Below, in pieces: positions 25,568 to 33,376 of a stretch of 43,423 nucleotides of DNA (position 1 is its first letter; each line of letters opens with the position of its first letter). Source of the stretch: Maribacter sp. (GTDB lineage Bacteria; Bacteroidota; Bacteroidia; Flavobacteriales; Flavobacteriaceae); the NCBI GenBank assembly GCA_029287355.1, contig JARFRH010000026.1:1-43423 (forward strand), written 5' to 3'. The position numbers were made by a program, and so were the translations under genes. The notes under the pieces were generated by a model, which was given only the letters and a program-made list of their open reading frames with translations, was not told the DNA's origin and made no database searches.

Positions 25568-26260
25568 TTAAACCAGTTTAAATCGTTCCTTGACCTTGAA
25601 CAGGATTCGGTCAACAATCTCCTTGGGCACCTCTAATATTTCGGAGATTTCGTGAGTATCCTGATTACCAAAAACGAGTAATTCGATGACCGTTTTACTT
25701 CTCAAGGGAATGGTGGTATACAATATCCCTAAAAGCCGTCTTTTTTCATCGGAAAGCAAGGAGGCTTCATGAAGTTCAAGTTTTCCCACCAATAGCTTTT
25801 CGAAGTATTCATCTAAATAAATCTGTTTGGACCAACCCGGTTTTTGTTGATAGGAAATATCGTCCAATTCTTCGTAGAGTATTCGATCGCCATCACCATC
25901 GGTAGTAAATTCTTCGTCCAAAGATTTCAATTCGGCCTTTAAAAGGGCATGGGTATTGACCTCATCGGGAACCTCTTCCGCCTTTTTACCTTCTATTTTT
26001 TGAATGGCCTTTTTAAAAAGCGATCTTCTCAGTTTTATGATGTCCGATTCAGCCGAAAAAGCATTAAAAGCTTCCAAGTAGACTTCATCCAACATTTCAT
26101 CAGTACTATAAAACCCCCTGTCAAGCAGTCCTTGGTTCTCCGTAGCTTTGAGGCTTCCGGTCATAAAATTCTTCAATTCGGGAACTAGAGCGGCAATTTT
26201 TTTATAAAACTGCTCAAAGTTGTTTTCCTGCTTATACATATGCAATTCTTTGGGCGACAT
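25568..26260 (-). CDS. Sigma-70-region-4-like protein
   Basis: The 230-residue protein has an acidic N-terminal and middle part and a C-terminal helix-turn-helix resembling sigma region 4: IPLRSKTVIELLVFGNQDTHEISEILEVPKEIVDRILFKVKERFK. This is the usual growth-of-helices pattern in which DTHEISEILEVP lines up with the turn. The rest is too divergent to assign region 2 with certainty, so it could be a sigma factor or a sigma-like regulator. Starts at 26260 or 26239 are both compatible with the operator promoter at 26318-26360. It is the first gene of a unit with the AI-2E-type gene. Confidence 0.7.
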   Translation of the reverse strand: MSPKELHMYKQENNFEQFYKKIAALVPELKNFMTGSLKATENQGLLDRGFYSTDEMLDEVYLEAFNAFSAESDIIKLRRSLFKKAIQKIEGKKAEEVPDEVNTHALLKAELKSLDEEFTTDGDGDRILYEELDDISYQQKPGWSKQIYLDEYFEKLLVGKLELHEASLLSDEKRRLLGILYTTIPLRSKTVIELLVFGNQDTHEISEILEVPKEIVDRILFKVKERFKLV

Positions 26261-26317
26261 AGTGTTTAGGATTAAAAAGTTGATATCGAATAATTCATTA
26301 ACAATTGGGGATTCGCA

Positions 26318-26360
26318 TAAAAATATCGATAAATCAATCGAATAAATATGATATCCATCA
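26318..26360 (-). promoter_or_regulatory. Regulon promoter: TGATGGATATCA operator plus -7 box TATTTTTA
   Basis: On the minus strand the operator is 26360-26349 and the box 26325-26318, at the standard spacing. It drives the sigma-like gene and the AI-2E-type gene. The remainder of 26261-26602 has no gene; a -7-like TATCTTTG at 26470 on the plus strand may serve the OmpA-like locus. Confidence 0.75.
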
Positions 26361-26602
26361 GTCTCCTTCAGTCTCCTTCAGTCCCCATCAAGTGAAATGA
26401 TTCATTGAACGACCAAGAACAAAGAAGCATCTAATGATTTATAGTATTGAACCCCATTCATTGCGTCCATATCTTTGAAAGACAGCCCTAAAAAATGTAA
26501 AACAAATGAAAAATGCTATGTTCTTTTTGTCGTTTCGGGGGCCACTATTGTGTGATTGAAGTAATGGATCATTTGAATACTATTAATTTAAAATACCGAA
26601 TC

Positions 26603-27786
26603 ATGAAAAAAATAATGTTATTCCTAGTCATTGGGTTATTTCTTCAGGCGCCGATTGTAGCCGAAGCCCAAATTTTAAAAAGGTGGTCAAAAAGGTGAAG
26701 AATAAAACCGAGTAGGAAGTTGGGAAAGTCTTTGAAGAAAAAAGGGGGGATTCTATACCTAAAAAAATACAGGCGAAAGAAAAAGAAGGGGTACAAGAAC
26801 CTGTGTTAGCCTCACAAGAGCCTCAATTGGTCTGGGCAAAATATGATGTAGTGCCCGGAGAACATATTATTTTTGAAGACAACCAAGAAAATGAGGAAAA
26901 TGGGGAATTTCCGTCTAGATGGGACCTGAAGGAGGGTAATGTTCAGAATGCGGCATTTGGTGACGAGAAGGTCATTATGTTCAGAGGTGGCTTTCCTATG
27001 ATTATTCCATATTTGAAAAACCCGGAGAAGGACTATCTTCCAGATGTTTCTACCGTGGAATTCGATCTCTTCTTGCCCGACAGGAATTACTTCACCGTAT
27101 TTTTCTATGACCGGAAGAACCAGAGACCGCCCTCCAACAGTGTTACTGCCAAATTGCTTATTCGCCCGGAGTCTATGGAACTCAGGCCGGCGAAAAGTAG
27201 TATCCCCGACAAGGGATCGATCCAAAACCAATGGGCCCATATTTCCATTGCCCATACCAATGATAAAATGAAGGCCTATATTGATGATACCAGACTTATC
27301 AATATACCTCATCTGAATTATAACCCTACCGGTATTTCGCTCCATGCCTGCTTTGCCAAGGATGATAGACGCTACTACATAAAGAATTTCAGGTTGGCCG
27401 AAGGTGGTGTAAAATACTACGATAGATTTCTACAGGAAGGTAAAATTGTAGCCAACGGCATCCGTTTTGATGTGAACAAGGCCACCCTAAGACGGGAGTC
27501 TATGGGCGTTATAAATGAGATTCACGACCTCCTGACAGATCATTCAGAAATAAAATTCAGTATTGAGGGCCATACGGATAGCGATGGTGAAGATGACTTT
27601 AACCAGCGGCTCTCCGAGGAAAGGGCGAATACCGTAATGAAGCAACTCATCGCTATGGGGATAAGCACCGACCGATTGAGCACTAAAGGTTTTGGGGAAA
27701 GCAAGCCGATACATACGAACGATACGCCTGAGGGTATAGCGGCGAATAGACGCGTGGAGTTTGTGAAAATGTCGGATGAAGGTTAA
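26603..27786 (+). pseudogene. OmpA-family protein gene disrupted by a frameshift and an amber stop
   Basis: ATG 26603 gives a clear signal peptide (MKKIMLFLVIGLFLQAPIVA, cleavage near EAQ) but runs to a stop at 26698. Adding one A at the A5 run near 26680 would continue as ILKKVVKKVKNKTE; that frame then has a TAG at 26713-26715 and stays open to 27786. The open part has a jelly-roll-like middle domain (FPSRWDLKEGN to YYIKNFRLAEGG) and an OmpA peptidoglycan-binding domain: IRFDVNKATL, IEGHTDSDGEDDFNQRLSEE, GFGESKPI. Two independent lesions suggest loss of function, although translation from GTG 26803 would yield a leaderless protein. Confidence 0.65.
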
Positions 27787-27927
27787 TACCAGGACAAAGA
27801 TGGAATTGGGGATTGTCAAAATAATTTTCCCGCCGATCTTAATCTTATCGCAATTGAACTATTGAACGGTCTGATTGAGATATCAAAGAGGAGCAAAATC
27901 ACCAAGCCCTTTCCATTTTCTAAGTCC

Positions 27928-28491
27928 TTATTCCTTTATAGGTCTGTATTTGAACTTTTGTCCCCCAAGGGAAGCTTCGTACATAAGGCCTGCTTTGGTC
28001 ATGGTAAATACGGCGACGCCATTTTGATAGGCGACGTCGGCTGACACACCCAGCGTTACCGCTACGGCGGAGACCTGGCCGGCAAATTTAAGTTTTCCCC
28101 TCTTAAACCTCCTCATCGCCTGTTCATTCTCAAAAAATATAAGCTCGCTATAGGCCTGTCCGCCAAACTGGAATCCCACAGTAATCTGAGTCATAGTGAC
28201 CTTTCCTATAGGCTCGTCCGATTGGAAAACAATCCCTGATCCATGGGCGCCACCCACACCTACCGCACCTTTTCCCACTCCGGGCAAGACAGCATAACCA
28301 TGGGCTGCCTTAAAAAAATTCGCCAATCCCGGATCTTTTTCCATGAACAATTCTATGGTCTCACGTGCCTTAGTTTCAAGCCCTGGATCCCATCCGCCTA
28401 TCTGTCCCTGTGCGTAGGTGCCCATGCCTATTAGGAATGCGGTTATATTTAAAAATAATAAACGATTTCTATACACTGTTTTAGTTTTCAT
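27928..28491 (-). CDS. Secreted SYLF-domain (Ysc84-type lipid-binding) protein
   Basis: The 187-residue protein has a signal peptide (LLFLNITAFLIGMGTYAQGQ) and a SYLF domain: LANFFKAAHGYAVLPGVGKGAVGVGGAHGSG, then IGKVTMTQITVGFQFGGQAYSELIFF and LGVSADVAYQNGVAVFTMTKAGLMYEASLGGQKF. The family binds phosphoinositides in eukaryotes; bacterial roles are unclear. It is the last gene of a minus-strand unit with the lipoprotein, the glyoxalase-fold gene and a possible 24-codon frame, all downstream of the operator at 29596-29607. Confidence 0.9.
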   Translation of the reverse strand: MKTKTVYRNRLLFLNITAFLIGMGTYAQGQIGGWDPGLETKARETIELFMEKDPGLANFFKAAHGYAVLPGVGKGAVGVGGAHGSGIVFQSDEPIGKVTMTQITVGFQFGGQAYSELIFFENEQAMRRFKRGKLKFAGQVSAVAVTLGVSADVAYQNGVAVFTMTKAGLMYEASLGGQKFKYRPIKE

Positions 28492-28504
28492 GATTTTTTA
28501 ATTA

Positions 28505-28579
28505 CTACTTTTCATTAGGATGGTTGTAGTTTTCTGTATCCGGCAATACACCCAGTGCTACCGTGTTATGTTCGATCAT
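28505..28579 (-). CDS. Possible 24-residue small protein
   Basis: The frame MIEHNTVALGVLPDTENYNH followed by PNEK starts one base after the stop of the glyoxalase-fold gene, consistent with translational coupling. Just upstream of the lipoprotein gene, in the leader near 29535-29560 on the same strand, a similar string TIALGF occurs without a start codon. No homologue can be named. It may be chance. Confidence 0.3.
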   Translation of the reverse strand: MIEHNTVALGVLPDTENYNHPNEK

Positions 28580-28580
28580 G

Positions 28581-28949
28581 CTACTTTTCCTTGACTTCCA
28601 TAAGGCCAAAGACATTCCCCTCGGTATCTTTGCAGCCAGCGATGTATCCTATATTTGGGATGGTGGACTTGGGTTCAACGATTTCCCCTCCTAGTTCCCT
28701 CACTTTGGCAATAGCCTCGTCTATGGAATCGACTTCAATGAAGTTTGTGATTTGCTCATGGGCCTTTTCCCTTTTGGCGATTCCGCCACTAATACCTTTT
28801 TTGCCTGTCTTCGCCAAGGTTTCAATAAGGTAATATTCCGTAGGACCGGAAGGAAATTTTTCAATTTTCCATCCGAATAAATTTTCATAAAAATTCTTTG
28901 CCCTAAGTACGTCGTCCGCTGAAATATCAAAATGTATGATGGAAGCCAT
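28581..28949 (-). CDS. VOC-superfamily (glyoxalase-like) protein
   Basis: The 122-residue protein has two beta-alpha-beta-beta-beta modules: IIHFDISADDVLRAKNFYENLFGWKIEKF and QITNFIEVDSIDEAIAKVREL, ending NIGYIAGCKDTEGNVFGLMEV. The metal-ligand positions of this superfamily are partly kept (His5 and the Glu near residue 118). It resembles the CGA/GlxI-like small enzymes for which the substrate is unknown. It is cotranscribed with the lipoprotein upstream and the SYLF gene downstream. Confidence 0.88.
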   Translation of the reverse strand: MASIIHFDISADDVLRAKNFYENLFGWKIEKFPSGPTEYYLIETLAKTGKKGISGGIAKREKAHEQITNFIEVDSIDEAIAKVRELGGEIVEPKSTIPNIGYIAGCKDTEGNVFGLMEVKEK

Positions 28950-28993
28950 TTCTTGTCTTTTTAGTATGTATTAATCCGTTTTAAATACCTGTC

Positions 28994-29497
28994 TCATTGG
29001 TTGGAACCTACAGTAACCGTAGCATTCCCATCGCCAACCATAATCATCACGGTACGTTTCCCTTTTTCGCCAGCGAGATGGCCGCCCGTACCTGCAGTGG
29101 TAGTATACTTAATTTCAAAACCTTCGTTCTCCAGTTGCTCTTTGTATTTCACCAAGGCGGTTTGGGGCACATCTTCAAAAATGACCACCCAGTTCTTGTT
29201 CCCGTCCATTTCTTGTGTAGTAACACTGATTATAGTACCGTCCTTGAATTCAGGCACATCTCTTGGAATTTCTTTAGGCCAACTATTTACTGTACCGTCT
29301 GTGGTAAAGGTTCCCTCATCGGTTTTGATGACCACTTTCTCATCATCGATAGCTACTTCCGCCTCATCACCTATAGACTTTTCTATAATCTTTTCAGTGG
29401 TCTTTTCCACAGCTCTCTTACAGGAAACGGATGTTATGCCCATGACTAGAAATAATGTCAGCGCGTATCTAAAGTTGAATTTTTTGGAATGTTTCAT
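28994..29497 (-). CDS. Lipoprotein of unknown function, head of the SYLF operon
   Basis: The 167-residue protein has a lipoprotein signal (YALTLFLVMGITSVSC, lipobox SVSC). A charged region EKTTEKIIEKSIGDEAE follows, then a globular domain with FEDVPQTALVKYKEQLENEG and TVMIMVGDGNATVTVG at the C terminus. ATG 29497 is chosen because the lipobox then sits at a normal distance; a longer frame from 29533 adds an atypical leader. The -7 box is at 29572-29565, giving a leader of about 60 bases. No family is recognised. Confidence 0.78.
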   Translation of the reverse strand: MKHSKKFNFRYALTLFLVMGITSVSCKRAVEKTTEKIIEKSIGDEAEVAIDDEKVVIKTDEGTFTTDGTVNSWPKEIPRDVPEFKDGTIISVTTQEMDGNKNWVVIFEDVPQTALVKYKEQLENEGFEIKYTTTAGTGGHLAGEKGKRTVMIMVGDGNATVTVGSNQ

Positions 29498-29564
29498 TAT
29501 TACTTGTTTTAGAATGATTATTATTTGCATCACCCGTTAGTACAGAATCCCAGTGCGATGGTCT

Positions 29565-29607
29565 TAAAATTATGACGTCAATAGGCGTTCTACAATGATG
29601 TAGGTCA
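29565..29607 (-). promoter_or_regulatory. Regulon promoter: TGACCTACATCA operator plus -7 box TAATTTTA
   Basis: On the minus strand the operator is 29607-29596 and the box 29572-29565, at the standard spacing. It drives the lipoprotein-glyoxalase-SYLF unit. The same operator sequence, TGACCTACATCA, is used at 30415-30404. Confidence 0.78.
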
Positions 29608-29690
29608 TTTTAACCGGCTGACTATAATCATTGAATGGCACTTCGGTTTTATCAATTTCGCAGGAAACATTTCTATTCCTTCAAATAAAA

Positions 29691-29976
29691 ATGAACACTA
29701 CCAAAAACCTGATTTTCGCCAAATGTTACAATAAAGCTTTTGGAGCAAGGGTCGCAAAAATGATAGGTTGGGTTTTTAGTGCATACGAGGAAAGAGACTT
29801 TTTAGAATAGGAACTGAAGATAAGATCTTTGTTCGGTTAAAGGAGCATGGCCATATACATTTTACAAAGTCTCTTTGGTGAATCCGCACTATGTCCAGAA
29901 GAAAGAAATGACACTTGACGATTTAAGACAAAATATTGTATTGGAAAATTACCGAAAAGAACTAAATCTTAATTAA
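29691..29976 (+). pseudogene. Probable gene remnant of unknown identity
   Basis: ATG 29691 opens a 39-codon frame (MNTTKNLIFAKCYNKAFG to EERDFLE). A second protein-like stretch in another frame (29878-29976) reads VNPHYVQKKEMTLDDLRQNI and ends ELNLN. The two parts look like pieces of one small gene broken by stops and a frameshift, but I cannot name the family. The stretch lies on the plus strand between two minus-strand regulon units. No other gene is visible in 29608-30071. Confidence 0.3.
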
Positions 29977-30071
29977 TTGGAATTGGACCTTATCCGCGAT
30001 CTGATTTTTAAGACTGAAGTGCTCCTTCCGTTGCTTCCAATGCTTCCAAAAAATAGATTAGGTTTACTTTC

Positions 30072-30341
30072 CTATACCGTTGCCGTTTTTGATGCGTCAT
30101 TTCCATTAAGCAGGGGTAGGTCGGAAACTTGAAATTTGCACGATTGAATGTGGTATCCCAATCGTGACAGTTCTTGACGCACTTTTTGAAGCGCTATCGG
30201 AACCGCATACAATAAAAGCAGTAATCCTCTATCCACATCAATATCAATAATTCGTACGTCCATGATGCGGCATAAATTTCTCAATATGATTCTTTTATCT
30301 TCGGGGCAATTCAAATTTTCTAATTGTACCAGGGCTTTCAT
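30072..30341 (-). CDS. HMA-like small protein without the CxxC metal site
   Basis: The 89-residue protein follows the heavy-metal-associated fold: LVQLENLNCPEDKRIILRNL, then IIDIDVDRGLLLLLY, IALQKVRQELSRLGYHI. In true metallochaperones the first loop is GMTCxxC; here it is LNCPED, so only one Cys remains and copper binding as usual is unlikely. The protein may bind another metal, a partner protein or heme, or act as a regulator. It is monocistronic under a regulon promoter at 30373-30415 with a leader of about 25 bases. No gene is visible between 30342 and 30605 beyond this promoter. Confidence 0.68.
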   Translation of the reverse strand: MKALVQLENLNCPEDKRIILRNLCRIMDVRIIDIDVDRGLLLLLYAVPIALQKVRQELSRLGYHIQSCKFQVSDLPLLNGNDASKTATV

Positions 30342-30372
30342 AGTCTACTGAATTCGTTTTTAAGTAGGTTTC

Positions 30373-30415
30373 TCAATATAGGCCAACTCATTATGCTTTA
30401 AAATGATGTAGGTCA
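30373..30415 (-). promoter_or_regulatory. Regulon promoter: TGACCTACATCA operator plus -7 box TATATTGA
   Basis: On the minus strand the operator is 30415-30404 and the box 30380-30373, at the standard spacing. It drives the HMA-like gene. Confidence 0.75.
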
Positions 30416-30605
30416 TAAGCGCGTATTTTAATTTCCTATTTCGGACAATTCTCTTTTTTGGATAATTTTGGATAAGCTTTTTTCAGCTGGCTATGACATG
30501 GTCAGTCGAATTTTCCATGACCCAATGGCCTTACTTTTATCATACCAGCATGTTTTTACTAATTAGTGGGTTCAAGAAATAGGTTTATAGTTTGCTAAGG
30601 CAGTC

Positions 30606-31481
30606 CTAAAGTGCTGCCTTAAAGTAAAATAACTGGTGGTTGCCCTCCCTAAAACTCAAAAGGGGCACCTTGCCATAGGTCTCCATTTTTTTGACCAGGT
30701 CCCGATGGAACCATTTTTTGGACAAACCCTTTTTTTTGCGTTCCAACATGACTATTAAATCCGCGTTGACCTCTCCAAGATAGAGCCGTAACGATTCAAA
30801 GACATCCTCTGAAAATAATAGTTCAAAACCTATTCTTGAATAGGTTACCTTCTTTTTTAGCTGATCTTTGAACCATTCCATGTGCATCTCTCCCACATAT
30901 TCTTTTTTGGTGGAAATATGGACAACCTTTATTTCCGCATCTAACGATTCGGCCATTTCGGCCAATTTTCGGATGGCGTAGATATCCTCTTCCTCAAAAT
31001 CGGATGCATATACGATCGTCTTCGGGTGCAAATAGCCTGCATCTGTGGGTACGGCCAAAATTGGACATGGTGCTTTCTCCATAAGGTGCTTTGTAGTGCT
31101 ACCCACTAAAAGCTCCCGTACGGCACTTTCGCCCTTAACACCTACGATGATCAAATAGGCATGCCAGTCTATTGCCTTCGAAATGATACCTTGTACAACC
31201 GACTTTTCAGTGACTGGCTCAACTTGCACATTAGGCGATTTCCATTGGTTCCCCAAATGTTCCGCACAGAATTCCTCCAATTGTTCTCGGTGATGTAAAA
31301 AGGCATTTTCCTCAGAATGCGGAAAGGGTTTATTCAGGTCTTCCAGTCCCAAAATTATTGGGTATCCGAATACATGGGTAACTACCAAACGCGTACCCAT
31401 TTCTTCGGACATTTTATGGGCGTATTTCAAAGCGGCTACGGAATTGATAGAATAATCTGTGGCGTACAGTATCGTTTTCAT
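30606..31481 (-). CDS. Universal stress protein with two Usp domains
   Basis: The 291-residue protein has two Usp domains, about residues 1-145 and 150-280. The first starts TILYATDYSINSVAALKYA and has the ATP-binding pattern G-x2-G-x9-G-S in GVKGESAVRELLVGST. The second begins TIVYASDFEEEDIYAIRKLA but lacks that glycine motif (MLERKKKGLSKKWFHRDL), so probably only the first domain binds nucleotide. It is monocistronic, with a regulon promoter immediately upstream. Tandem Usp proteins are hallmark members of hypoxia and energy-stress programmes. Confidence 0.93.
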   Translation of the reverse strand: MKTILYATDYSINSVAALKYAHKMSEEMGTRLVVTHVFGYPIILGLEDLNKPFPHSEENAFLHHREQLEEFCAEHLGNQWKSPNVQVEPVTEKSVVQGIISKAIDWHAYLIIVGVKGESAVRELLVGSTTKHLMEKAPCPILAVPTDAGYLHPKTIVYASDFEEEDIYAIRKLAEMAESLDAEIKVVHISTKKEYVGEMHMEWFKDQLKKKVTYSRIGFELLFSEDVFESLRLYLGEVNADLIVMLERKKKGLSKKWFHRDLVKKMETYGKVPLLSFREGNHQLFYFKAAL

Positions 31482-31503
31482 GATTTAAGGATTTTTCTAG
31501 CAG

Positions 31504-31546
31504 TAAAATTACCATCTCTCGGTCTAAAAATTTATGACTTAGGTCA
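31504..31546 (-). promoter_or_regulatory. Regulon promoter: TGACCTAAGTCA operator plus -7 box TAATTTTA
   Basis: On the minus strand the operator is 31546-31535 and the box 31511-31504, at the standard spacing. It drives the Usp gene. The ftsH remnant begins about 47 bases beyond the operator. Confidence 0.78.
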
Positions 31547-31592
31547 TTAGAGGCGGCCCCTCCTTATCAATACATCTTCTGGAAACCTATAA

Positions 31593-32215
31593 TTATCGGG
31601 GGCCGATATAGCCAATATTTGTAACGATGCCGTTTTAATTTCTGCGCGAAAAAAAAGCCACAAATAGAACCGATAGTTTTTATGGAAACTCGGGATCGGG
31701 TCGGCCGTAGCATCTGACGTAAGAGCAAAATCGTCTCGCCCACAGAGAAGGAATTTGCCGTACACCACGAAATGGGGCGTGCGGTGGCAAGCTGTTATTT
31801 GGAGCATTTGGAATCCTTAGTCAGGGTCTCCATTAGCCCTAGAGGGAAATTGTTGGGTTCCGCATGGTATTTGCCCTAGGAAAGCCATAATGTGACCAAG
31901 TCACAGTTCATGGGTCAAAACTGTGCCTCCCTTGGTGGCCGTGCCGCAGAGGAAATCATTTTTGGTGAACCTTCTTAGCTCTGGACGATTTGGAAAAAGT
32001 GGCCAAGCAGGTCATGTTATGGTAGCATACTAGGTATTGGATGAGGAGGTAGGCCTTATCCGTTTTTACGATTCCTCCTGTCAAAATGAACGATTATTGG
32101 CAAAACCATATAGCGAAATAAGGCACGACTAATCGACAAAGAAGTACATGAAACCCGAAGCGCTGGCCAAAGCAAATCAGGTTATGATACCTTCGATACC
32201 ACAATGGTCAAGAAA
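31593..32215 (+). pseudogene. ftsH: Remnant of FtsH (C-terminal half of the protease)
   Basis: Conserved FtsH sequence can be followed through several frames and stops: LSGADIANICNDAVLISARK, FMETRDRVGRS, KEFAVHHEMGRAVASCYLEH, VRVSISPRGKLLGSAWYLP, CASLGGRAAEEIIFGEPS, LDDLEKVAKQ, and RFYDSSCQNERLLAKPYSE. The zinc motif HEAGH appears as HEMGR, so the second His is lost. The AAA+ half is absent. At least three in-frame stops and several frameshifts show it is dead. The gene lies on the plus strand between the Usp and BON genes. An extra ftsH copy in the ancestral stress cluster is plausible, since FtsH often accompanies Usp genes. Confidence 0.85.
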
Positions 32216-32247
32216 CATATCGAATTCCGAAACAAAATGGAGAACTC

Positions 32248-32290
32248 TGATCTAAGTCATTTAGAACGGCTACCCATAGCTGTACATTTA
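32248..32290 (+). promoter_or_regulatory. Regulon promoter: TGATCTAAGTCA operator plus -7 box TACATTTA
   Basis: The operator covers 32248-32259 and the box 32283-32290, at the standard spacing. It drives the BON-domain gene, and possibly the P-type ATPase further downstream. Confidence 0.78.
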
Positions 32291-32318
32291 GGGTTAAATT
32301 AATTTAAAGTAAGATATC

Positions 32319-32987
32319 ATGAAAACAGATGCACAGATCAAACAGGATGTTTTGGATGAATTAGTATTTCACCCCAACATCGACGAGACCCAAATCGGGG
32401 TCATTGTTGAGGACGGAGTGGTTACTTTAAGTGGGGTGGTAAATGAGTACTCCAAGAAAGCAGCGGCAAATAAAGTAGCGAAAAGCGTGGTCGGGGTGAA
32501 GGCGGTTGCCGAGGATATAGAAGTCAAATATGGCGACGACTTTAAGAAGACCGATAAGGAAATCGCAAAAGCGGCGGTCAATGCTTTAGAATGGAATGCC
32601 ACCGTGCCCAAGGAAAAGGTCATGGTATTTGTAGAGGATGGATATATTTATCTAACGGGTGAAGTTGCTTGGGACTACGAACGGAATGCCGCTAAAAGAA
32701 CCCTACAAAACCTATTGGGCGTTAAAGGGGTAATCAATAATATCGAGATTGCGCCGAAAGTGAAAGCTCATAATATCGAAGAGCGGATTAAAAAGGCCTT
32801 TGAGCGTTCCGCAGATTTGGAAGCCAAGGGTATAAGGGTTCAAGTCGATGGCCATACACTACAGCTCAAAGGCAGGGTACATTCAATGAGAGAGAAGGAG
32901 TTGGCAGAAAAAACGGCCTATAAAGCCCCTGGCGTTCTTAAGGTACAAAATGACCTAGTTGTTCAGTATTATCCTGAATTCGCTTAG
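32319..32987 (+). CDS. Protein with three BON domains
   Basis: The 222-residue protein has three BON repeats, about residues 3-70, 78-146 and 152-220. Each has the pattern xIKxxVxxxLxx...VxVxxGxVxLxGxV: IGVIVEDGVVTLSGVVNEYS, VFVEDGYIYLTGEVAWDY and RVQVDGHTLQLKGRVHSM. There is no signal peptide or lipobox in the N terminus (MKTDAQIKQDVLDEL), so it is probably cytoplasmic, unlike OsmY. BON proteins are induced by osmotic and other stresses and bind phospholipid or ligands. Monocistronic under a regulon promoter, or the first gene of a unit with the P-type ATPase at 33377. Confidence 0.9.
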   Translation: MKTDAQIKQDVLDELVFHPNIDETQIGVIVEDGVVTLSGVVNEYSKKAAANKVAKSVVGVKAVAEDIEVKYGDDFKKTDKEIAKAAVNALEWNATVPKEKVMVFVEDGYIYLTGEVAWDYERNAAKRTLQNLLGVKGVINNIEIAPKVKAHNIEERIKKAFERSADLEAKGIRVQVDGHTLQLKGRVHSMREKELAEKTAYKAPGVLKVQNDLVVQYYPEFA

Positions 32988-33010
32988 TTGATATTGGTCC
33001 GGAATTAAAC

Positions 33011-33259
33011 ATGAAGAGCAGCATGCAAAGCATTGCGGCATCAAAAAAGAATAAATTCTTGTTACCCAAATAGGGAAATGTCAAAAGCGAACAGATTCAT
33101 TATTATGAGCACGTAGCGCATTGCATGCTACCCTATCTAAATAAGCGCCCTTTGACTATGAATCGATTTTCAAGTGACATTGCAAAGGATGGGTTCTACC
33201 AAAAGAACACACCGTACAATTTTCCCGATTGGAAAAAATATCAAGATAATAAAGAATAG
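33011..33259 (+). pseudogene. Remnant of a LigD-type polymerase/primase domain
   Basis: One frame runs from ATG 33011 to TAG 33257 with a single internal TAG at 33071-33073. It reads NKFLLPK, then SEQIHYYEHVAHCMLPYLNK, RPLTMNRFSSDIAKDGFYQK and NTPYNFPDW. This matches the N-terminal motif of the polymerase domain of LigD (LPxLxxRPLTxxRFPDGxxGxGFFQK), which acts in bacterial end joining. Both ends of the domain are missing, so the remnant is certainly non-functional in that role. Other parts of 32988-33376 show no gene. Confidence 0.7.
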
Positions 33260-33376
33260 TTGTTGGGTAAATCAGGTCATCTGCGATACCACGGAAATAC
33301 TTGTTCATCCGCCCAGGCCAAGGTCATCACTTCAAAGTAATACCTAAATTTAATAATAATAAATTTTCGTCAGTAA

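Noticed and set aside
26359-26386. Three tandem copies of CAGTCTCCTT-like 10-mers
   Set aside because: Short, imperfect, next to the operator at 26349-26360, and no spacer structure; not a CRISPR or significant repeat array. No CRISPR array was seen anywhere.
28997-29540. Long open frames on the plus strand opposite the lipoprotein gene
   Set aside because: They are complements of a gene with a clear lipobox and promoter; their translations are low in complexity and unlike any protein.
31547-31807. Minus-strand 86-codon open frame
   Set aside because: It is the complement of the ftsH remnant and overlaps the Usp operator region.
33275-33376. Regulon operator before the P-type ATPase (TAAATCAGGTCA and AAGGTCA segments)
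   Set aside because: Half sites only, and no -7 box at the 24-position spacing.
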